A DNA stretch of 64,000 nucleotides from Streptomyces sp. MspMP-M5 (GCF_000373585.1 NZ_KB891853.1:98812-162811); one strand, 5' to 3'; shown: positions 34,926-44,458, numbered from the stretch's first letter. Numbers and translations: made by a program. Notes: generated from the letters alone by a model not told the origin.

Positions 34926-35885
34926 TCAGCCGCCGGAGGTCAGCATGCCGCCGTGCCGAACCAGCCAGTCGCGGTACGCCTCGCTGGCCCAGGCGATCTC
35001 CGTGTACGCGGCGGTGAGGTCGGCGAACAGGTCGCGGGCGGTGGCGGCCGGCGGGCCGTCCGCGCGGCAGGCCATGAAGAGCCGGACCGCCAGCGGGTCG
35101 CCGTGCAGCGGGCGGATCGCCATGCCGGGGCGGGAACGGGCGGTGGGCTGGCAGGGGGTGACCACCTCGCCGGCCATGACGAGGTCCACGGCGGTGAGGT
35201 AGTCGCCGTGCACCACCCGGGGGTTGATGCCGGCGGCGGCCCAGATGCGGCGCAGCCCGGCCCACTCGCCGTCCACCGTCGGGTCGACCATCCACTGGTC
35301 GGTGGCCAGGTCGGCGACCCGGACGACGCCGCGCCCGGCCGCCGGGTGGCTCTCCGCCAGGGCGATGAACTGCGGCTCCCGGGCGAGGAGTTCGTACTCC
35401 GCCACGCCGTCGGGGACGCGCAGCGGGGCACCCTCGACCTCGTGCACGAAGGCCGCGTCCAGCTGCCCCATCGCCACCATGTGGAGCAGGGCGTTGGCGG
35501 ACACATCGGTACGTATCGTGGTGTCGGTCTCGGGCAGCCGGGCACGCAGCCGGCGCAACCAGCCCGCGACGGCCGGGCTGTTGGTGCTGCCGATCCGCAG
35601 CCGGGTGCCCTCCTCCCTGACCGAGACCGAGGCGATGTCCTCGACAAGCGCCCGCATCTCGGCCACTATCGGGCGGGCGCGGCAGAGCACGGAGTGCCCG
35701 AGAGGGGTGGGGCGGCTGCCGGTCGGCTCGCGGAAGAAGAGCTGGCCGCCCAGGGCCTTCTCGATGCGGTGGAGCTGGGTCGTCAGGGAGGGCTGCGTCA
35801 TCCCCAGCTGGCGGGCCGCCTTGCGCACGCTGCCGGTGTCGGCGATGGCGCACAGGGCGCGAAGATGCCTTACCTCTAGCTCCAC
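34926..35885 (-). CDS. LysR family regulator of the adjacent snapalysin gene
   Basis: This 319-residue LysR-type regulator has an N-terminal winged HTH (LRALCAIADTGSVRKAARQLGMTQPSLTTQLHRIEKALGGQLFFRE) and a C-terminal substrate-binding-like effector domain (TRLRIGSTNSPAVAGWLRRLRARLPE onward). The divergent neighbour is a snapalysin gene, the known arrangement of snpA with its activator (SnpR/MprR type), so it very probably activates that protease. The start GTG 35885 opens MELEVRHLRAL. The 243-base shared intergenic region contains GGGCTATCGCC near 35994, which resembles half of the dyad at 34897-34911. Confidence 0.9.
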   Translation of the reverse strand: MELEVRHLRALCAIADTGSVRKAARQLGMTQPSLTTQLHRIEKALGGQLFFREPTGSRPTPLGHSVLCRARPIVAEMRALVEDIASVSVREEGTRLRIGSTNSPAVAGWLRRLRARLPETDTTIRTDVSANALLHMVAMGQLDAAFVHEVEGAPLRVPDGVAEYELLAREPQFIALAESHPAAGRGVVRVADLATDQWMVDPTVDGEWAGLRRIWAAAGINPRVVHGDYLTAVDLVMAGEVVTPCQPTARSRPGMAIRPLHGDPLAVRLFMACRADGPPAATARDLFADLTAAYTEIAWASEAYRDWLVRHGGMLTSGG

Positions 35886-36128
35886 GCCGGGAGCATAAAC
35901 GCGCGGGCGCGGCTCACACCAGCCTCTTCGGCCGCTGTGAACTCCGGCTCTTCACCAGCACGTTGGCCCACCGCCACCGGGGGTATTGGTTCGGGCTATC
36001 GCCACCTGGCATCTCCGTCCCACGGGTGAACTCCGTCCACACTCAACGGCACCAAGAAATCCGCAGGGCCCCGGCCGCCGCCCCACACGGCGGCCGTACG
36101 GCCCCTCGGAAATTAAGGAGCCCCCCAC

Positions 36129-36791
36129 ATGAGATCTCCCAAGACGGCGCTGTCGGCTGCGCTCGGTCTGGGCCTCGCCGCCGCGCTCGCCGCGGCCGCA
36201 CCGGTGTCGGCGACCACCCCCGCCGCGCCCTCCCCCTCCCACCACAGCACCCCCGCCTCCATCGCCGCCTACACCGGTTCGGCGAAGGAGAAGGCGGACA
36301 CCAAGGCGTTCTTCGACGCCGTCATGAAGTCGGCCAGGGCCAAGCTGAAGGCCAACCCGCACCTGAAGTCGGTGACCGTCACCTACGACGCGAGCGCCGC
36401 CCCGACCTTCGCGAACGAGATATCCCAGAGCGCCTCGATATGGAACGGCGCCGTCAAGAACGTCAAGCTGCAGCAGGGCAGCGGCGGCGACTTCCAGTAC
36501 AAGGAGGGCAACGACCCGCGCGGTTCGTACGCCAGCACCGACGGCCACGGCAAGGGCTTCGTCTTCATCGACTACACCCAGGCCCAGCAGTACAACCGCA
36601 CCCGCATCGTGGCGCACGAGACCGGCCATGTGCTGGGCCTGCCGGACCACTACGAGGGCCCCTGCAGCGAGCTGATGTCCGGCGGCGGGCCCGGCCCGTC
36701 CTGCCAGAACACCCAGCCGGACGCCAACGAGCGGGCCAAGGTGGACCAGCTCTGGACGAACGGCCTGGCCGGCGCCCGCTTCGGCGGCTGA
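36129..36791 (+). CDS. snpA: snapalysin, small extracellular neutral metalloprotease
   Basis: This 220-residue secreted protease precursor has a signal peptide (TALSAALGLGLAAALAAAAPVSA), a short propeptide to about residue 75, and a mature domain starting near VTVTYDASAAPTFANEIS. The zinc motif is HETGHVLGLPDHY (residues ~160-172), with Asp as third ligand as in snapalysins. Two cysteine pairs are suggested by GPCSEL and PSCQNT. AAGGAG precedes the ATG. It is divergent from its LysR regulator and is a typical late-growth extracellular protease of Streptomyces. Confidence 0.95.
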   Translation: MRSPKTALSAALGLGLAAALAAAAPVSATTPAAPSPSHHSTPASIAAYTGSAKEKADTKAFFDAVMKSARAKLKANPHLKSVTVTYDASAAPTFANEISQSASIWNGAVKNVKLQQGSGGDFQYKEGNDPRGSYASTDGHGKGFVFIDYTQAQQYNRTRIVAHETGHVLGLPDHYEGPCSELMSGGGPGPSCQNTQPDANERAKVDQLWTNGLAGARFGG

Positions 36792-36944
36792 CCCGGCCCC
36801 TGAACGCGGCACGGCGGTCGGCCCGCCGTCCCCCGGCCGGGCTGACGGTGGCCGGGCAGGCGGCGGTCCGGGGCTGACGGTGCCGGTACCTGGCGGCCGG
36901 CTCCGTACCCCCCACCAGCCCTGACGATCCGTACGTCCGCCCTT

Positions 36945-36974
36945 GCGGTGGGGCTCCTCCCCGAGCCCCACCGC
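36945..36974. terminator. bidirectional terminator between snpA and the crcB operon
   Basis: A perfect 12-bp stem (GCGGTGGGGCTC/GAGCCCCACCGC, loop CTCCCC) sits between convergent genes. Confidence 0.75.
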
Positions 36975-37009
36975 TCGCGTGTGTACGGGAGTCGGGCCGG
37001 CCGCCGGCG

Positions 37010-37384
37010 TCAGGACCACAGGGCCCGGCCGAGGGCGACGCCGGCGAAGGCGGCGGCCAGTCCGGCCACCAGGCTCAGCACGACGTTGAGCACGGCGTAC
37101 CGGCGCGCCCCGTCGACGGTCAGCCTGAGGGTCTCGTAGGAGAACGTCGAGTACGTCGTCAGGGCCCCGCACAGGCCGGTGCCGAGCAGGAGTCGGGTGT
37201 GCGGGCCGGCGGCACCGGCGGCGGCCGCGCCGGTCAGCAGGCCGAGGATCAGGCTGCCGACGACGTTGACGGCGAACGTCCCCCAGGGCAGGACGGTGTC
37301 GTGCCGGGCCTGGACGAAGCGGTCGGTGAGGAAGCGCAGCGGTGCCCCGACCATGGCACCGGCCACCACCAGCAGCCAGTTCAC
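37010..37384 (-). CDS. crcB: CrcB/Fluc fluoride channel subunit
   Basis: This 124-residue protein has four membrane helices and is the second of two CrcB subunits in this operon. Signature segments are [24 protein letters not shown] (the conserved Asn of the pore), [19 protein letters not shown] (the TTFSTF-like motif) and a C-terminal Ala-rich helix. Paired CrcB proteins usually form heterodimeric fluoride exporters. The start GTG 37384-37382 overlaps the stop of the DUF190 gene (GTGA), so translation is coupled. A bidirectional terminator follows. Confidence 0.9.
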   Translation of the reverse strand: MNWLLVVAGAMVGAPLRFLTDRFVQARHDTVLPWGTFAVNVVGSLILGLLTGAAAAGAAGPHTRLLLGTGLCGALTTYSTFSYETLRLTVDGARRYAVLNVVLSLVAGLAAAFAGVALGRALWS

Positions 37385-37782
37385 GCCTGTGTGTCCTCCC
37401 CGCCGGCGGTGCGGTCCGCCCGGCCCCGGAACGCGATCGTCTCGCACGGGTCGAGGGTCACCAGGCCCCCGCCCGCGAGGAGTTCGGACAGCTGCGGCAG
37501 GAACGCCCGCACCCGCTCCTCGGTGTCCACCACGACCACCGCCACCGGCAGTTCCTCGCTGAGCGACAGCAGCCGCTGGGTGTGGATCAGCGAGCTGGCC
37601 CCGAAGCCCTCGACCCCGCGGAAGACGCTCGCCCCGGCCAGCCCCGCGGCGTGGGCGCGGTGCACGATCTCCGTGTAGAGCGGCCGGTGGTGCCAGACGT
37701 CCTGCTCGCCGACGAGGACGGTCATCCGCAGGGCCGGGCTCCCGGCGGGAGGCGTCGGTGGGTGCGCGGCGCGGTCCGTCAT
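37381..37782 (-). CDS. DUF190 protein of the fluoride operon
   Basis: This 133-residue DUF190 protein has a ferredoxin-like, PII-related fold. Core: [44 protein letters not shown] (residues ~19-62), then [24 protein letters not shown]190 genes are repeatedly found next to crcB and are thought to regulate the channel or bind a ligand; a direct biochemical role is not established. It overlaps both neighbours by four bases (ATGA at its start, GTGA at its end), making a tightly coupled crcB-DUF190-crcB unit. The start is ATG 37782. Confidence 0.9.
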   Translation of the reverse strand: MTDRAAHPPTPPAGSPALRMTVLVGEQDVWHHRPLYTEIVHRAHAAGLAGASVFRGVEGFGASSLIHTQRLLSLSEELPVAVVVVDTEERVRAFLPQLSELLAGGGLVTLDPCETIAFRGRADRTAGGEDTQA

Positions 37783-38213
37783 GCCGGCCGCCGCAGTCCG
37801 AGGAGCGCCCGGGTGGCGGCCCCGGCCAGCGCCACCGCCGCCAGTGCGGCGAGCAGGGTGCCGGCGAGGTAGGCCAGGGCGAGCGGCAGCCGTCCGGCGG
37901 ACACCAGGCGCTCGATGTCCACGGCGTGGGTGGAGAAGGTGGTGAAGCCGCCGAGAATGCCGGTGCCCAGGAACGGCCGGAGCAGCCGGTGCGCGGTCCA
38001 CACCTCGGCGATCAGCACCATCAGGACGCCCATCAGCGCACAGCCCACGACGTTGATCACGAGTGTGGTCCAGGGGAAGGCGGTGTCGGCGGTCGGCCAG
38101 AGCAGGCCGGCGCCGTAACGGGCGGTGGCGCCGAGGGCACCGCCCACGGCCACCGCGCCGATCACCGGCCACTCGCCCTGCCAGGGCAGCGGCCGGCGGG
38201 CTCGCTCGTCCAT
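37779..38213 (-). CDS. crcB: CrcB/Fluc fluoride channel subunit (first of pair)
   Basis: This 144-residue protein has four membrane helices. Signature segments are [33 protein letters not shown] (conserved Asn) and [19 protein letters not shown] (the TTFSTF motif). It starts at ATG 38213 after AGGGAGAG. It is the first gene of the coupled three-gene operon. The 5' leader 38214-38290 is GC-rich and can fold, but I could not fit a fluoride riboswitch to it. Confidence 0.9.
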   Translation of the reverse strand: MDERARRPLPWQGEWPVIGAVAVGGALGATARYGAGLLWPTADTAFPWTTLVINVVGCALMGVLMVLIAEVWTAHRLLRPFLGTGILGGFTTFSTHAVDIERLVSAGRLPLALAYLAGTLLAALAAVALAGAATRALLGLRRPA

Positions 38214-38412
38214 CGTCCGCGGCTCTCCCTGTCTGCGTGTCCGGCCCGGTCCGTCGAGGGGCGTCACCGCCCTCAGGCTAAGCCCCGCCATTTGACACCG
38301 CTAAACATGGGATGTTCCCATCACCGGTGGAATCATCGGAGGATGCAAGGTGCCCCGCCGGCGGGCACCGGCGGACGCAGACCCGCGGAACGCGGACGAG
38401 AGGACGGCGCCG

Positions 38413-39189
38413 ATGCCGCTGCGCAGTACCGCCCGCACCAGCCTCGTCGAGCTGGTCATCGAGCAGATGGAGCGGCTGATCGCCGACGGCGAGTGGCCGG
38501 TCGGCGCGAAGATCCCGGCCGAGCCGGTGCTCGTGACCCAGCTGGACGTCGGCCGGAACACCGTCCGCGAGGCGGTCCGCGCCCTGGTGCACACCGGGAT
38601 GCTGGAGCCGCGGCAGGGCGACGGGACGTATGTCCGCGCCCGCAGCGGCTTCGGCGCCGCGGTCCAGCGCCGGCTGCGCCGGGCCGCCAACCTCGAGGCG
38701 TACGAGGTCCGTTCGTGCCTGGAGCGGGACGCCGCCCGTTACGCGGCCGAGCGCCGCACGGACGAGGACCTGGCCGCGCTGCGGGAGGCGCTGGCGGTGC
38801 GCAACCGGGCCTGGGACACCGGCGACGTCGACCGGTTCGTCGAGGCGGACCTGCGCTTCCACCGGGCGGTCGCGGCCGCCGCGCACAACAGCCTGCTGGC
38901 CGAGCTGTACGAGCAGTTCGGCGACGCGCTGCGGGACGCCGTGGCGGCCGTGGTCGGCACGCCGCTGCTGCCCGACGCGGTCCGCAGCCAGTTCGACGCG
39001 CACACCGCGATCGTCGACGCCATCGAGGCCCGGGATCCGGAAGCCGCCGAGCGGGCGTCCCTGGCGCACCTCGCCGAGGCCGCCGCCGTACTGCGCGACC
39101 CGGCCGACGACCGCGGCGGTGCCGACGAGACCACGCCGGACGCCGGCACGCACGGAAACGACGGGACACGGGAGGACACCCAGCCATGA
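38413..39189 (+). CDS. FadR-subfamily GntR transcriptional regulator
   Basis: This 258-residue regulator has an N-terminal winged HTH (ERLIADGEWPVGAKIPAEPVLVTQLDVGRNTVREAVRALVHTGMLEPRQGDGTYV) followed by an FCD helical effector domain (EVRSCLERDAARYAA; DLRFHRAVAAAAHN; FDAHTAIVDAIEARDPEAAERA), whose His and Asp residues usually bind a metal plus an organic acid. Start ATG 38413. Its stop overlaps the start of an MFS transporter (ATGA), so it probably regulates that transporter. The ligand is unknown. Confidence 0.9.
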   Translation: MPLRSTARTSLVELVIEQMERLIADGEWPVGAKIPAEPVLVTQLDVGRNTVREAVRALVHTGMLEPRQGDGTYVRARSGFGAAVQRRLRRAANLEAYEVRSCLERDAARYAAERRTDEDLAALREALAVRNRAWDTGDVDRFVEADLRFHRAVAAAAHNSLLAELYEQFGDALRDAVAAVVGTPLLPDAVRSQFDAHTAIVDAIEARDPEAAERASLAHLAEAAAVLRDPADDRGGADETTPDAGTHGNDGTREDTQP

Positions 39190-40463
39190 CGAACGGACCG
39201 GCATCGGGCATACCGGAGGCGCCGCCGCGGCCGGCCGAACGGGCCGCGGCGGCGGACGGGACCGGGCAGGACCCGGCCGGCACCACCGGCCGCCGCGCCC
39301 TCTACCTCGGCATCGGCGTCGTCCTGCTCGCCCTGAACCTGCGCCCCGCGCTGGTCGCGGTCTCCCCGCTGGCCGGCACCATCCGCGCGGCCAGCGGGAT
39401 GTCGGCGGCCGCCACCAGCCTGCTGACCGCGCTGCCGCTGCTCTGCTTCGGACTGCTGGCACCGGTCGCCCCGCGGCTGGGCCGACGCCTGGGCATGGAG
39501 CGTTCGCTGCTCTGCACCATGGCGCTGATCTGCCTGGGCACCGGGCTGCGGCTGCTGGACTCGGTGGTGGCGCTGTTCGCCGGGACGGTCGTGATCGGCG
39601 CCGGGATCGCGGTCGCCAACGTCCTGCTGCCGGGCCTGATCAAGCGGGACTTCCCGGCGAGGACCGGCCTGATGACCGGGCTCTACTCGATGTCGCTGTT
39701 CGGCGGCGCGGCACTGGCGGCCGGCATCACCGTCCCGGTGCAGCAGGCCGCCGGGCTCTCCTGGCAGGCCACGCTGGCCTGTTGGGGTGCGCTGGCGGCG
39801 CTGGCGCTGCTCGTCTGGCTGCCGCAGGTCCGGGCCCGTACGCGAGTGTCGGAGGCCGCCGCCCGGCAGGCCGCCCACCCCGTCCGCGGCCTGTGGCGCT
39901 CGCCGCTGGCCTGGCAGGTCACGGGCTTCATGGGGCTGCAGTCGCTGAGCTACTACGCGGCCGCCGCCTGGCTGCCGACGATGCTGGAGGACGCCGGGAC
40001 GAGCGCGGGCGACGCCGGCTGGATGCTGTCGTTCTCCTCGCTGCTGGGGATCGCGGGCTCGTTCCTGGCGCCGGTGATCGTCGGCCGGCGGCTGCGGGCC
40101 GGCACGCTGGCCGCACTGGGCGCGGTGCTGTGCGCGGCGGGCTTCGCCGGGATGTGGGCGGCGCCGGTCGGCGGCGCGTACCTGTGGATGACGCTGCTGG
40201 GGCTGGGCCAGGGGGCGGCGATCAGCCTGGCGCTGCTGTTCATCGTCCAGCGCGCCCCGGACACCCGGCACGCCGCCCAACTCTCCAGCATGGCCCAGTG
40301 CTTCGGCTACATCCTGGCCGCCACGGGCCCGGCGGTGCTGGGCGCCGTCCATGACGCCTCGGGCAGTTGGGCCGGTCCGCTGGTGGTACTGCTGGTGCTG
40401 CTGGTGCCGCAGGTGGCGGTGGGACTGGGCGCCGCCCGGCCCCGGCACGTCACGGGACACTGA
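39186..40463 (+). CDS. CynX/NimT-type MFS transporter
   Basis: This 425-residue transporter has twelve predicted helices; the first is ALYLGIGVVLLALNLRPALVAVSPL. The LNLRPA motif in helix one is characteristic of the cyanate/nitroimidazole CynX-NimT family. Further landmarks are the GRRLG loop after helix two, ANVLLPGLIKRDFPARTGLMTGLYS, and AQLSSMAQCFGYILAATGPAVLG near the end. It is translationally coupled with the upstream GntR gene. Real substrates for this family in streptomycetes are mostly unknown. Confidence 0.9.
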   Translation: MTNGPASGIPEAPPRPAERAAAADGTGQDPAGTTGRRALYLGIGVVLLALNLRPALVAVSPLAGTIRAASGMSAAATSLLTALPLLCFGLLAPVAPRLGRRLGMERSLLCTMALICLGTGLRLLDSVVALFAGTVVIGAGIAVANVLLPGLIKRDFPARTGLMTGLYSMSLFGGAALAAGITVPVQQAAGLSWQATLACWGALAALALLVWLPQVRARTRVSEAAARQAAHPVRGLWRSPLAWQVTGFMGLQSLSYYAAAAWLPTMLEDAGTSAGDAGWMLSFSSLLGIAGSFLAPVIVGRRLRAGTLAALGAVLCAAGFAGMWAAPVGGAYLWMTLLGLGQGAAISLALLFIVQRAPDTRHAAQLSSMAQCFGYILAATGPAVLGAVHDASGSWAGPLVVLLVLLVPQVAVGLGAARPRHVTGH

Positions 40464-40519
40464 GCCCCCGGGGCGGCTCCCTCCCGGGGCCGCGCCCCAC
40501 CCGGGGCACCGGACACGCC

Positions 40520-41605
40520 CTACAGCCAGCCGTTCCGCTTGAAGCCGCGGTGCATCAGCCAGCAGACCCCCACCATCACGGCCATCACCAGCGGATAGCC
40601 GAACGGCCAGCTCTTCTCCGGCATGTACTCGAAGTTCATGCCGTAGACGCCGGTGACCATGGTGGGGACGGCCAGGATCGCGGCCCAGGCGGACATCCGG
40701 CGCATCGCCTCGTTCTGGGCGTTGGCGACCTGGGCGAGGTGGGCCTGGAGTATGGAGTTGAGCAGTTCGTCGAAGCCGGTGATCCGCTCGCGGACCTGGT
40801 CGAGGTGGTCGGCGACGTCCCGGAAGTAGGTCTTGGTCCGGGGGTCGACGAACTGCAGGGAGCGGGTCGCCAGCTCCTGGAGGGGACGGTCCAGCGGGAC
40901 CACCGCCCGCTTGAACTCCAGGAGTTCGCGCTTGAGTTGGTAGATCCGGTCGGCGCCGCGGCTGCCGCGGACCGAGAAGACCTCGCTCTCGACGTCGTCG
41001 ATGTCGTCCTGGACATGGGCGGCGACGTCGAGGTAGTCGTCCACGACGAGGTCGGCGATGGCGTGCAGCACCGCGGACGGGCCGAGCGCGAGCTGGTCCG
41101 GGTCGCGCTCCAGCTGCTCGCGCAGCGGGCCCAGGGAGCCGTGGCCGCCGTGCCGCACCGTGATCACGAAGTCGGCGCCGGTGAAGACCATGATCTCGCC
41201 GGTGTCGACGACCTCGCTGGTCTCGGTGAGCTGGTCGTGCTCGACGTAGCGGACGGTCTTGAAGACGGTGAACAGCGAGTCGTCGTAGTGCTCCAGCTTG
41301 GGGCGCTGGTGGGCGTGGACGGCGTCCTCGACGGCGAGCGGGTGCAGCCCGAACAGCTCGACGACGCCGGCGAACTCGACCTCGGAGGGCTCGTGCAGGC
41401 CGATCCACACGAAGCCGTCGCCGGTCCGCCGGACCTGCCGGATCGCCTCCTCGGCGGGCTGGTGGCCGTCCTGGCGCACTCCGGAGACATAGACCGCGCA
41501 GTTCACCACGGCGGTGCCGAGCGGCGAGCGGGCGGGGTGGCTGAGGTCCACCCCGCCCGCGCGCGGCTGCGGCAGCCGGACGGCCTTGCGGAGGTTGCTG
41601 ATCAT
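40520..41605 (-). CDS. corA: CorA-type magnesium/cobalt transporter
   Basis: This is a 361-residue transporter. A large cytoplasmic N-terminal funnel domain (VWIGLHEPSEVEFAGVVELFGLHPLAVEDAVHAHQRPKLEHYDD; ITGFDELLNSILQAHLAQVANAQNEAMRRMS) is followed by two C-terminal membrane helices. The first ends with the invariant YGMNF motif of the selectivity filter, followed by the MPE loop. The frame remains open upstream, but family homology starts here, so I used ATG 41605 (MISNLRKAVRLP). It is convergent with the MFS gene and probably monocistronic. Confidence 0.93.
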   Translation of the reverse strand: MISNLRKAVRLPQPRAGGVDLSHPARSPLGTAVVNCAVYVSGVRQDGHQPAEEAIRQVRRTGDGFVWIGLHEPSEVEFAGVVELFGLHPLAVEDAVHAHQRPKLEHYDDSLFTVFKTVRYVEHDQLTETSEVVDTGEIMVFTGADFVITVRHGGHGSLGPLREQLERDPDQLALGPSAVLHAIADLVVDDYLDVAAHVQDDIDDVESEVFSVRGSRGADRIYQLKRELLEFKRAVVPLDRPLQELATRSLQFVDPRTKTYFRDVADHLDQVRERITGFDELLNSILQAHLAQVANAQNEAMRRMSAWAAILAVPTMVTGVYGMNFEYMPEKSWPFGYPLVMAVMVGVCWLMHRGFKRNGWL

Positions 41606-41745
41606 CGACACCCGGCCAGTATCGCCCGTGGGGGCGCGCGAGGGGTACGGCCGGGGCGTCATTTTGCGCACTCCGCACCCCGTCGTGGTACGGGCCGTGC
41701 CGTTCATTTGCCCGCGCGCCCCAGGGCGTGCGCCCCGCGCGTGCG

Positions 41746-43281
41746 TCAGGGGACGAGGGCGGGCCGGTCGGCCGCAGCCGGGTCGGACACCGTTTCGGCG
41801 GGTGCCGCGGCCTCCTCCTGGGGCGGGCTCACCGCCCGGGCCCGCCGGGGCAGCCGGAACAGCAGGGCGAGGACGAGCAGCAGCCCGCCGGCGATCCACC
41901 ACAGGGAGTGCGTGGTGGCGGTGACGAAGCCCGCCCCGCCGGGGCCGTCCACCGCGCCGAAGAACGCCACCGACGACAGCGCCAGACCGAGCGCCATGCC
42001 CATCTGGCCGGTGGTATTGAAGATGCCGGAGGCCGAGCCGGAGTGCCGGGCCGGCACCTCGGAGAGCACCACGTCGGTGAGCGGCGCCACGATCAGGCCC
42101 ATGCCGACGCCCATCAGGACCATCACCGGGCCCATCTGCCAGGACCGCAGGGCGGTGCCGTAGTGGTCGGCCTGCCAGAGGTAGAGCAGGGCGCCGGCGA
42201 GCATGATCACCGCGCCGCCCTGGAGCACCGCGCGGCCGAAGCGCGGCACCAGCTTCTGGACGGACAGCCCCGCCGCGGCGGAGCAGGCCAGGGAGAACGG
42301 CAGCCCGGTCAGGCCGGCGTGCAGCGGGCCCCAGCCCAGGCCGAGCTGCATGTGCAGCGTCCATATGAGGAAGAACAGGCCGCTGGCCACGCCGAAGGTG
42401 AGCTGGACGCCGACGCCCGCCGCGAAGCTCCGGATCCGGAACAGCGAGAGTTCGACCAGCGGCGAGCCGTCCTTGCGGGCCTTGTACCGCTCGTAGCGGA
42501 CGAACCCGGCGAGCACCGGCGGGCCGGCCGCCATGGCGACGAAGCCCCAGACGGGCCAGCCGGCCTCGCGGCCGTGGGTGAGCGGGTAGAGCACCAGCAG
42601 CAGGCCGGCGGTGAGCAGCGCGGTGCCGACGAGGTCGAGGCGGAGCGCGGCATCCGACCGGGACTCCGTGACGAAACGGCGGCCGAGGACGATCCCGGCG
42701 ACGCCGACGGGGAGGTTGATCAGGAAGATCGGGCGCCACTCCAGGCCGAAGAGGTCGCCCTGGGTGAGCAGGGCGCCGATCAGCGGGCCGCAGACCGCAC
42801 CGAGGCCGATCACCGCGCCGAACATCCCGAAGACCTTGCCGCGTTCGTGGGCCGGGAAGGTCACATGGATGATCGCCAGCACCTGCGGCACCATCAGCGA
42901 CGCCATCGCGCCCTGCAGCACCCGCGCGGCGACCAGCATCGCCGGGTCGGCGGCCAGCCCGCACAGCGCGGAGGCGACGGTGAAGCCGCCCATCCCGAGC
43001 AGGAAGAGCTTCTTGCGGCCGTGGATGTCGCCGAGCCGGCCGCCGGTGATCAGTCCGATGGCGAACGCCAGCGCGTAGCCGGCGGTGACCCACTGCAGGG
43101 TGCCGAAGCCGGCGCCGGTGTCCTGCCGGATGCTGGGCAGCGCGATGTTGACGATGGTCGCGTCGACCAGGTCCATGAAGCCGGCGGTCAGGAGGACGGC
43201 GAGGGCCGCCCAGCGTCTGCGGCCGGCGGACGCGGGGGCGTCGACGGCCGGCGCGGCGGGCGTCGGGTCGGACGGGGGCAT
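41746..43281 (-). CDS. DHA2 (EmrB/QacA) family MFS drug exporter
   Basis: This 511-residue transporter has fourteen predicted membrane helices. Motif DATIVNIALPSIRQD in helix one, WVTAGYALAFAIGLITGGRLGDIHGRKKLFL (motif A) and VGVAGIVLGRR are typical of the 14-TM DHA2 family of multidrug proton antiporters. CAGGAG lies before ATG 43281. It is divergent from a WYL-domain regulator, with a perfect dyad between them, so it is probably repressed by that protein. The substrate is not predictable. Confidence 0.92.
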   Translation of the reverse strand: MPPSDPTPAAPAVDAPASAGRRRWAALAVLLTAGFMDLVDATIVNIALPSIRQDTGAGFGTLQWVTAGYALAFAIGLITGGRLGDIHGRKKLFLLGMGGFTVASALCGLAADPAMLVAARVLQGAMASLMVPQVLAIIHVTFPAHERGKVFGMFGAVIGLGAVCGPLIGALLTQGDLFGLEWRPIFLINLPVGVAGIVLGRRFVTESRSDAALRLDLVGTALLTAGLLLVLYPLTHGREAGWPVWGFVAMAAGPPVLAGFVRYERYKARKDGSPLVELSLFRIRSFAAGVGVQLTFGVASGLFFLIWTLHMQLGLGWGPLHAGLTGLPFSLACSAAAGLSVQKLVPRFGRAVLQGGAVIMLAGALLYLWQADHYGTALRSWQMGPVMVLMGVGMGLIVAPLTDVVLSEVPARHSGSASGIFNTTGQMGMALGLALSSVAFFGAVDGPGGAGFVTATTHSLWWIAGGLLLVLALLFRLPRRARAVSPPQEEAAAPAETVSDPAAADRPALVP

Positions 43282-43387
43282 GCGGAACTCCTGGCGGTGC
43301 GGTGGTGAGCGGAGGGACGTCACGGGACGGCGGGCGCTGCGCTGACGGCGCGCGCCGTCCCGGACGTCCTCGACGTTAGAGCCCGTC

Positions 43388-43406
43388 TAGGACAGTTCCC
43401 GTCCTA
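43388..43406. promoter_or_regulatory. dyad between MFS exporter and WYL regulator
   Basis: TAGGAC, seven bases, GTCCTA is a perfect 6-bp inverted repeat in the 147-base divergent intergenic region, 23 bases before the regulator start. It has the AGGACA-type form I associate with operators of YafY/WYL regulators. Confidence 0.6.
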
Positions 43407-43428
43407 TTTCCTGGGCCATCATCGTGCC

Positions 43429-44457
43429 ATGAGTGAGACATCGGCACGTCTGCTGAACCTGCTGTCCCTGCTCCAGACGCCCCGGGAGTGGCCCGGCCGG
43501 GAGCTGGCCGAGCGGCTGCGGGTGACCACCCGGACCATCCGCCGGGACATCGAGCGGCTGCGCGAGCTGGGCTACCCGGTGCACGCCACGCTGGGCGCGG
43601 AGGGTGGCTACCGGCTGGCGGCGGGCACCGCCATGCCGCCGCTGCTGCTGGACGACGAGGAGGCGGTGGCCATCGCGGTGGGCCTGCGCTCGACCGCGGG
43701 GCACACCATCGCGGGCATCGAGGAGGCGTCGGTCCGGGCGCTGGCCAAACTGGAGCAGGTGCTGCCGGCCCGGCTGCGGCGGCGGGTGGGCACGCTGGGC
43801 ACCGCCACCGTCCCGATGCCGGCCGGCGACGGCCCGACCGTCGACCCGGAGCATCTGACGGTGCTGGCCGCGGCGATCGCCAACCACGAGCGGGTGCGGT
43901 TCGGCTACCGCGGCGGCGCGGGCGACCTCGGCCGGCGCCTGGTGGAGCCGCACCGGCTGGTCGCGGCGGGCCGCCGCTGGTACCTGGTGGCGTTCGACAA
44001 CGACCGGGACGACTGGCGGATCTTCCGGGTGGACCGGCTGAGCGAGCCGTTCGCCACCGGTGTGCGGACCCCGCCGCGCGCACTGCCGGCCGCCGACGCC
44101 GGGGCCTACGTCCGGGAGCGGATGCGCGGCATGGCGGCGACGGCGGCCACCCACCGGGCGGTGGTGACGGTGTACGGGCCGGCCGCGGAGGTGGCCGCCC
44201 GGCTCGGCGGCCCGGCGGGCGAGGTGGAGCCGCTCGACGAGGACAGCTGCCGCTGGCGCAGCGCACCCGACTCGCTGGAGTGGCTGGCGATGCGACTGAT
44301 GCTGCTGGGCCGGGAGTTCACGGTGCAGGAGCCGGCCGAGCTGACCGCGTATCTGCGGACGACGGCGGAGCGGGCGCTGCGGGCAGCCGGGCCGGCCGGG
44401 CCCGGCGGGACGGACATCACAGCGATCTCCACCCCCAGGAATACCCCAGGGGGGTAA
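43429..44457 (+). CDS. YafY-type HTH and WYL domain regulator
   Basis: This 342-residue regulator has an N-terminal DeoR-like HTH ([44 protein letters not shown], residues ~8-51), a middle region ([28 protein letters not shown]), and a WYL domain with [25 protein letters not shown] domains bind oligonucleotides or other ligands to gate DNA binding. It is divergent from the DHA2 exporter and presumably controls it. The last codons overlap the CsoR-like box of copA. Confidence 0.9.
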   Translation: MSETSARLLNLLSLLQTPREWPGRELAERLRVTTRTIRRDIERLRELGYPVHATLGAEGGYRLAAGTAMPPLLLDDEEAVAIAVGLRSTAGHTIAGIEEASVRALAKLEQVLPARLRRRVGTLGTATVPMPAGDGPTVDPEHLTVLAAAIANHERVRFGYRGGAGDLGRRLVEPHRLVAAGRRWYLVAFDNDRDDWRIFRVDRLSEPFATGVRTPPRALPAADAGAYVRERMRGMAATAATHRAVVTVYGPAAEVAARLGGPAGEVEPLDEDSCRWRSAPDSLEWLAMRLMLLGREFTVQEPAELTAYLRTTAERALRAAGPAGPGGTDITAISTPRNTPGG

Positions 44458-44458
44458 A
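44440..44458 (+). promoter_or_regulatory. CsoR-type copper operator upstream of copA
   Basis: TACCCC, three bases, GGGGTA (arms 44442-44447 and 44451-44456) is a perfect dyad with the sequence of CsoR operators (ATACCCC...GGGGTAT type). It lies about 84 bases before copA and overlaps the stop codon of the upstream regulator gene. Confidence 0.75.

Noticed and set aside
38214..38290. Fluoride (crcB) riboswitch in the leader of the crcB operon
   Set aside because: A GGGGC/GCCCC pairing exists, but I could not place the conserved 5' GGNGATGG and 3' TGATG-CCT elements.
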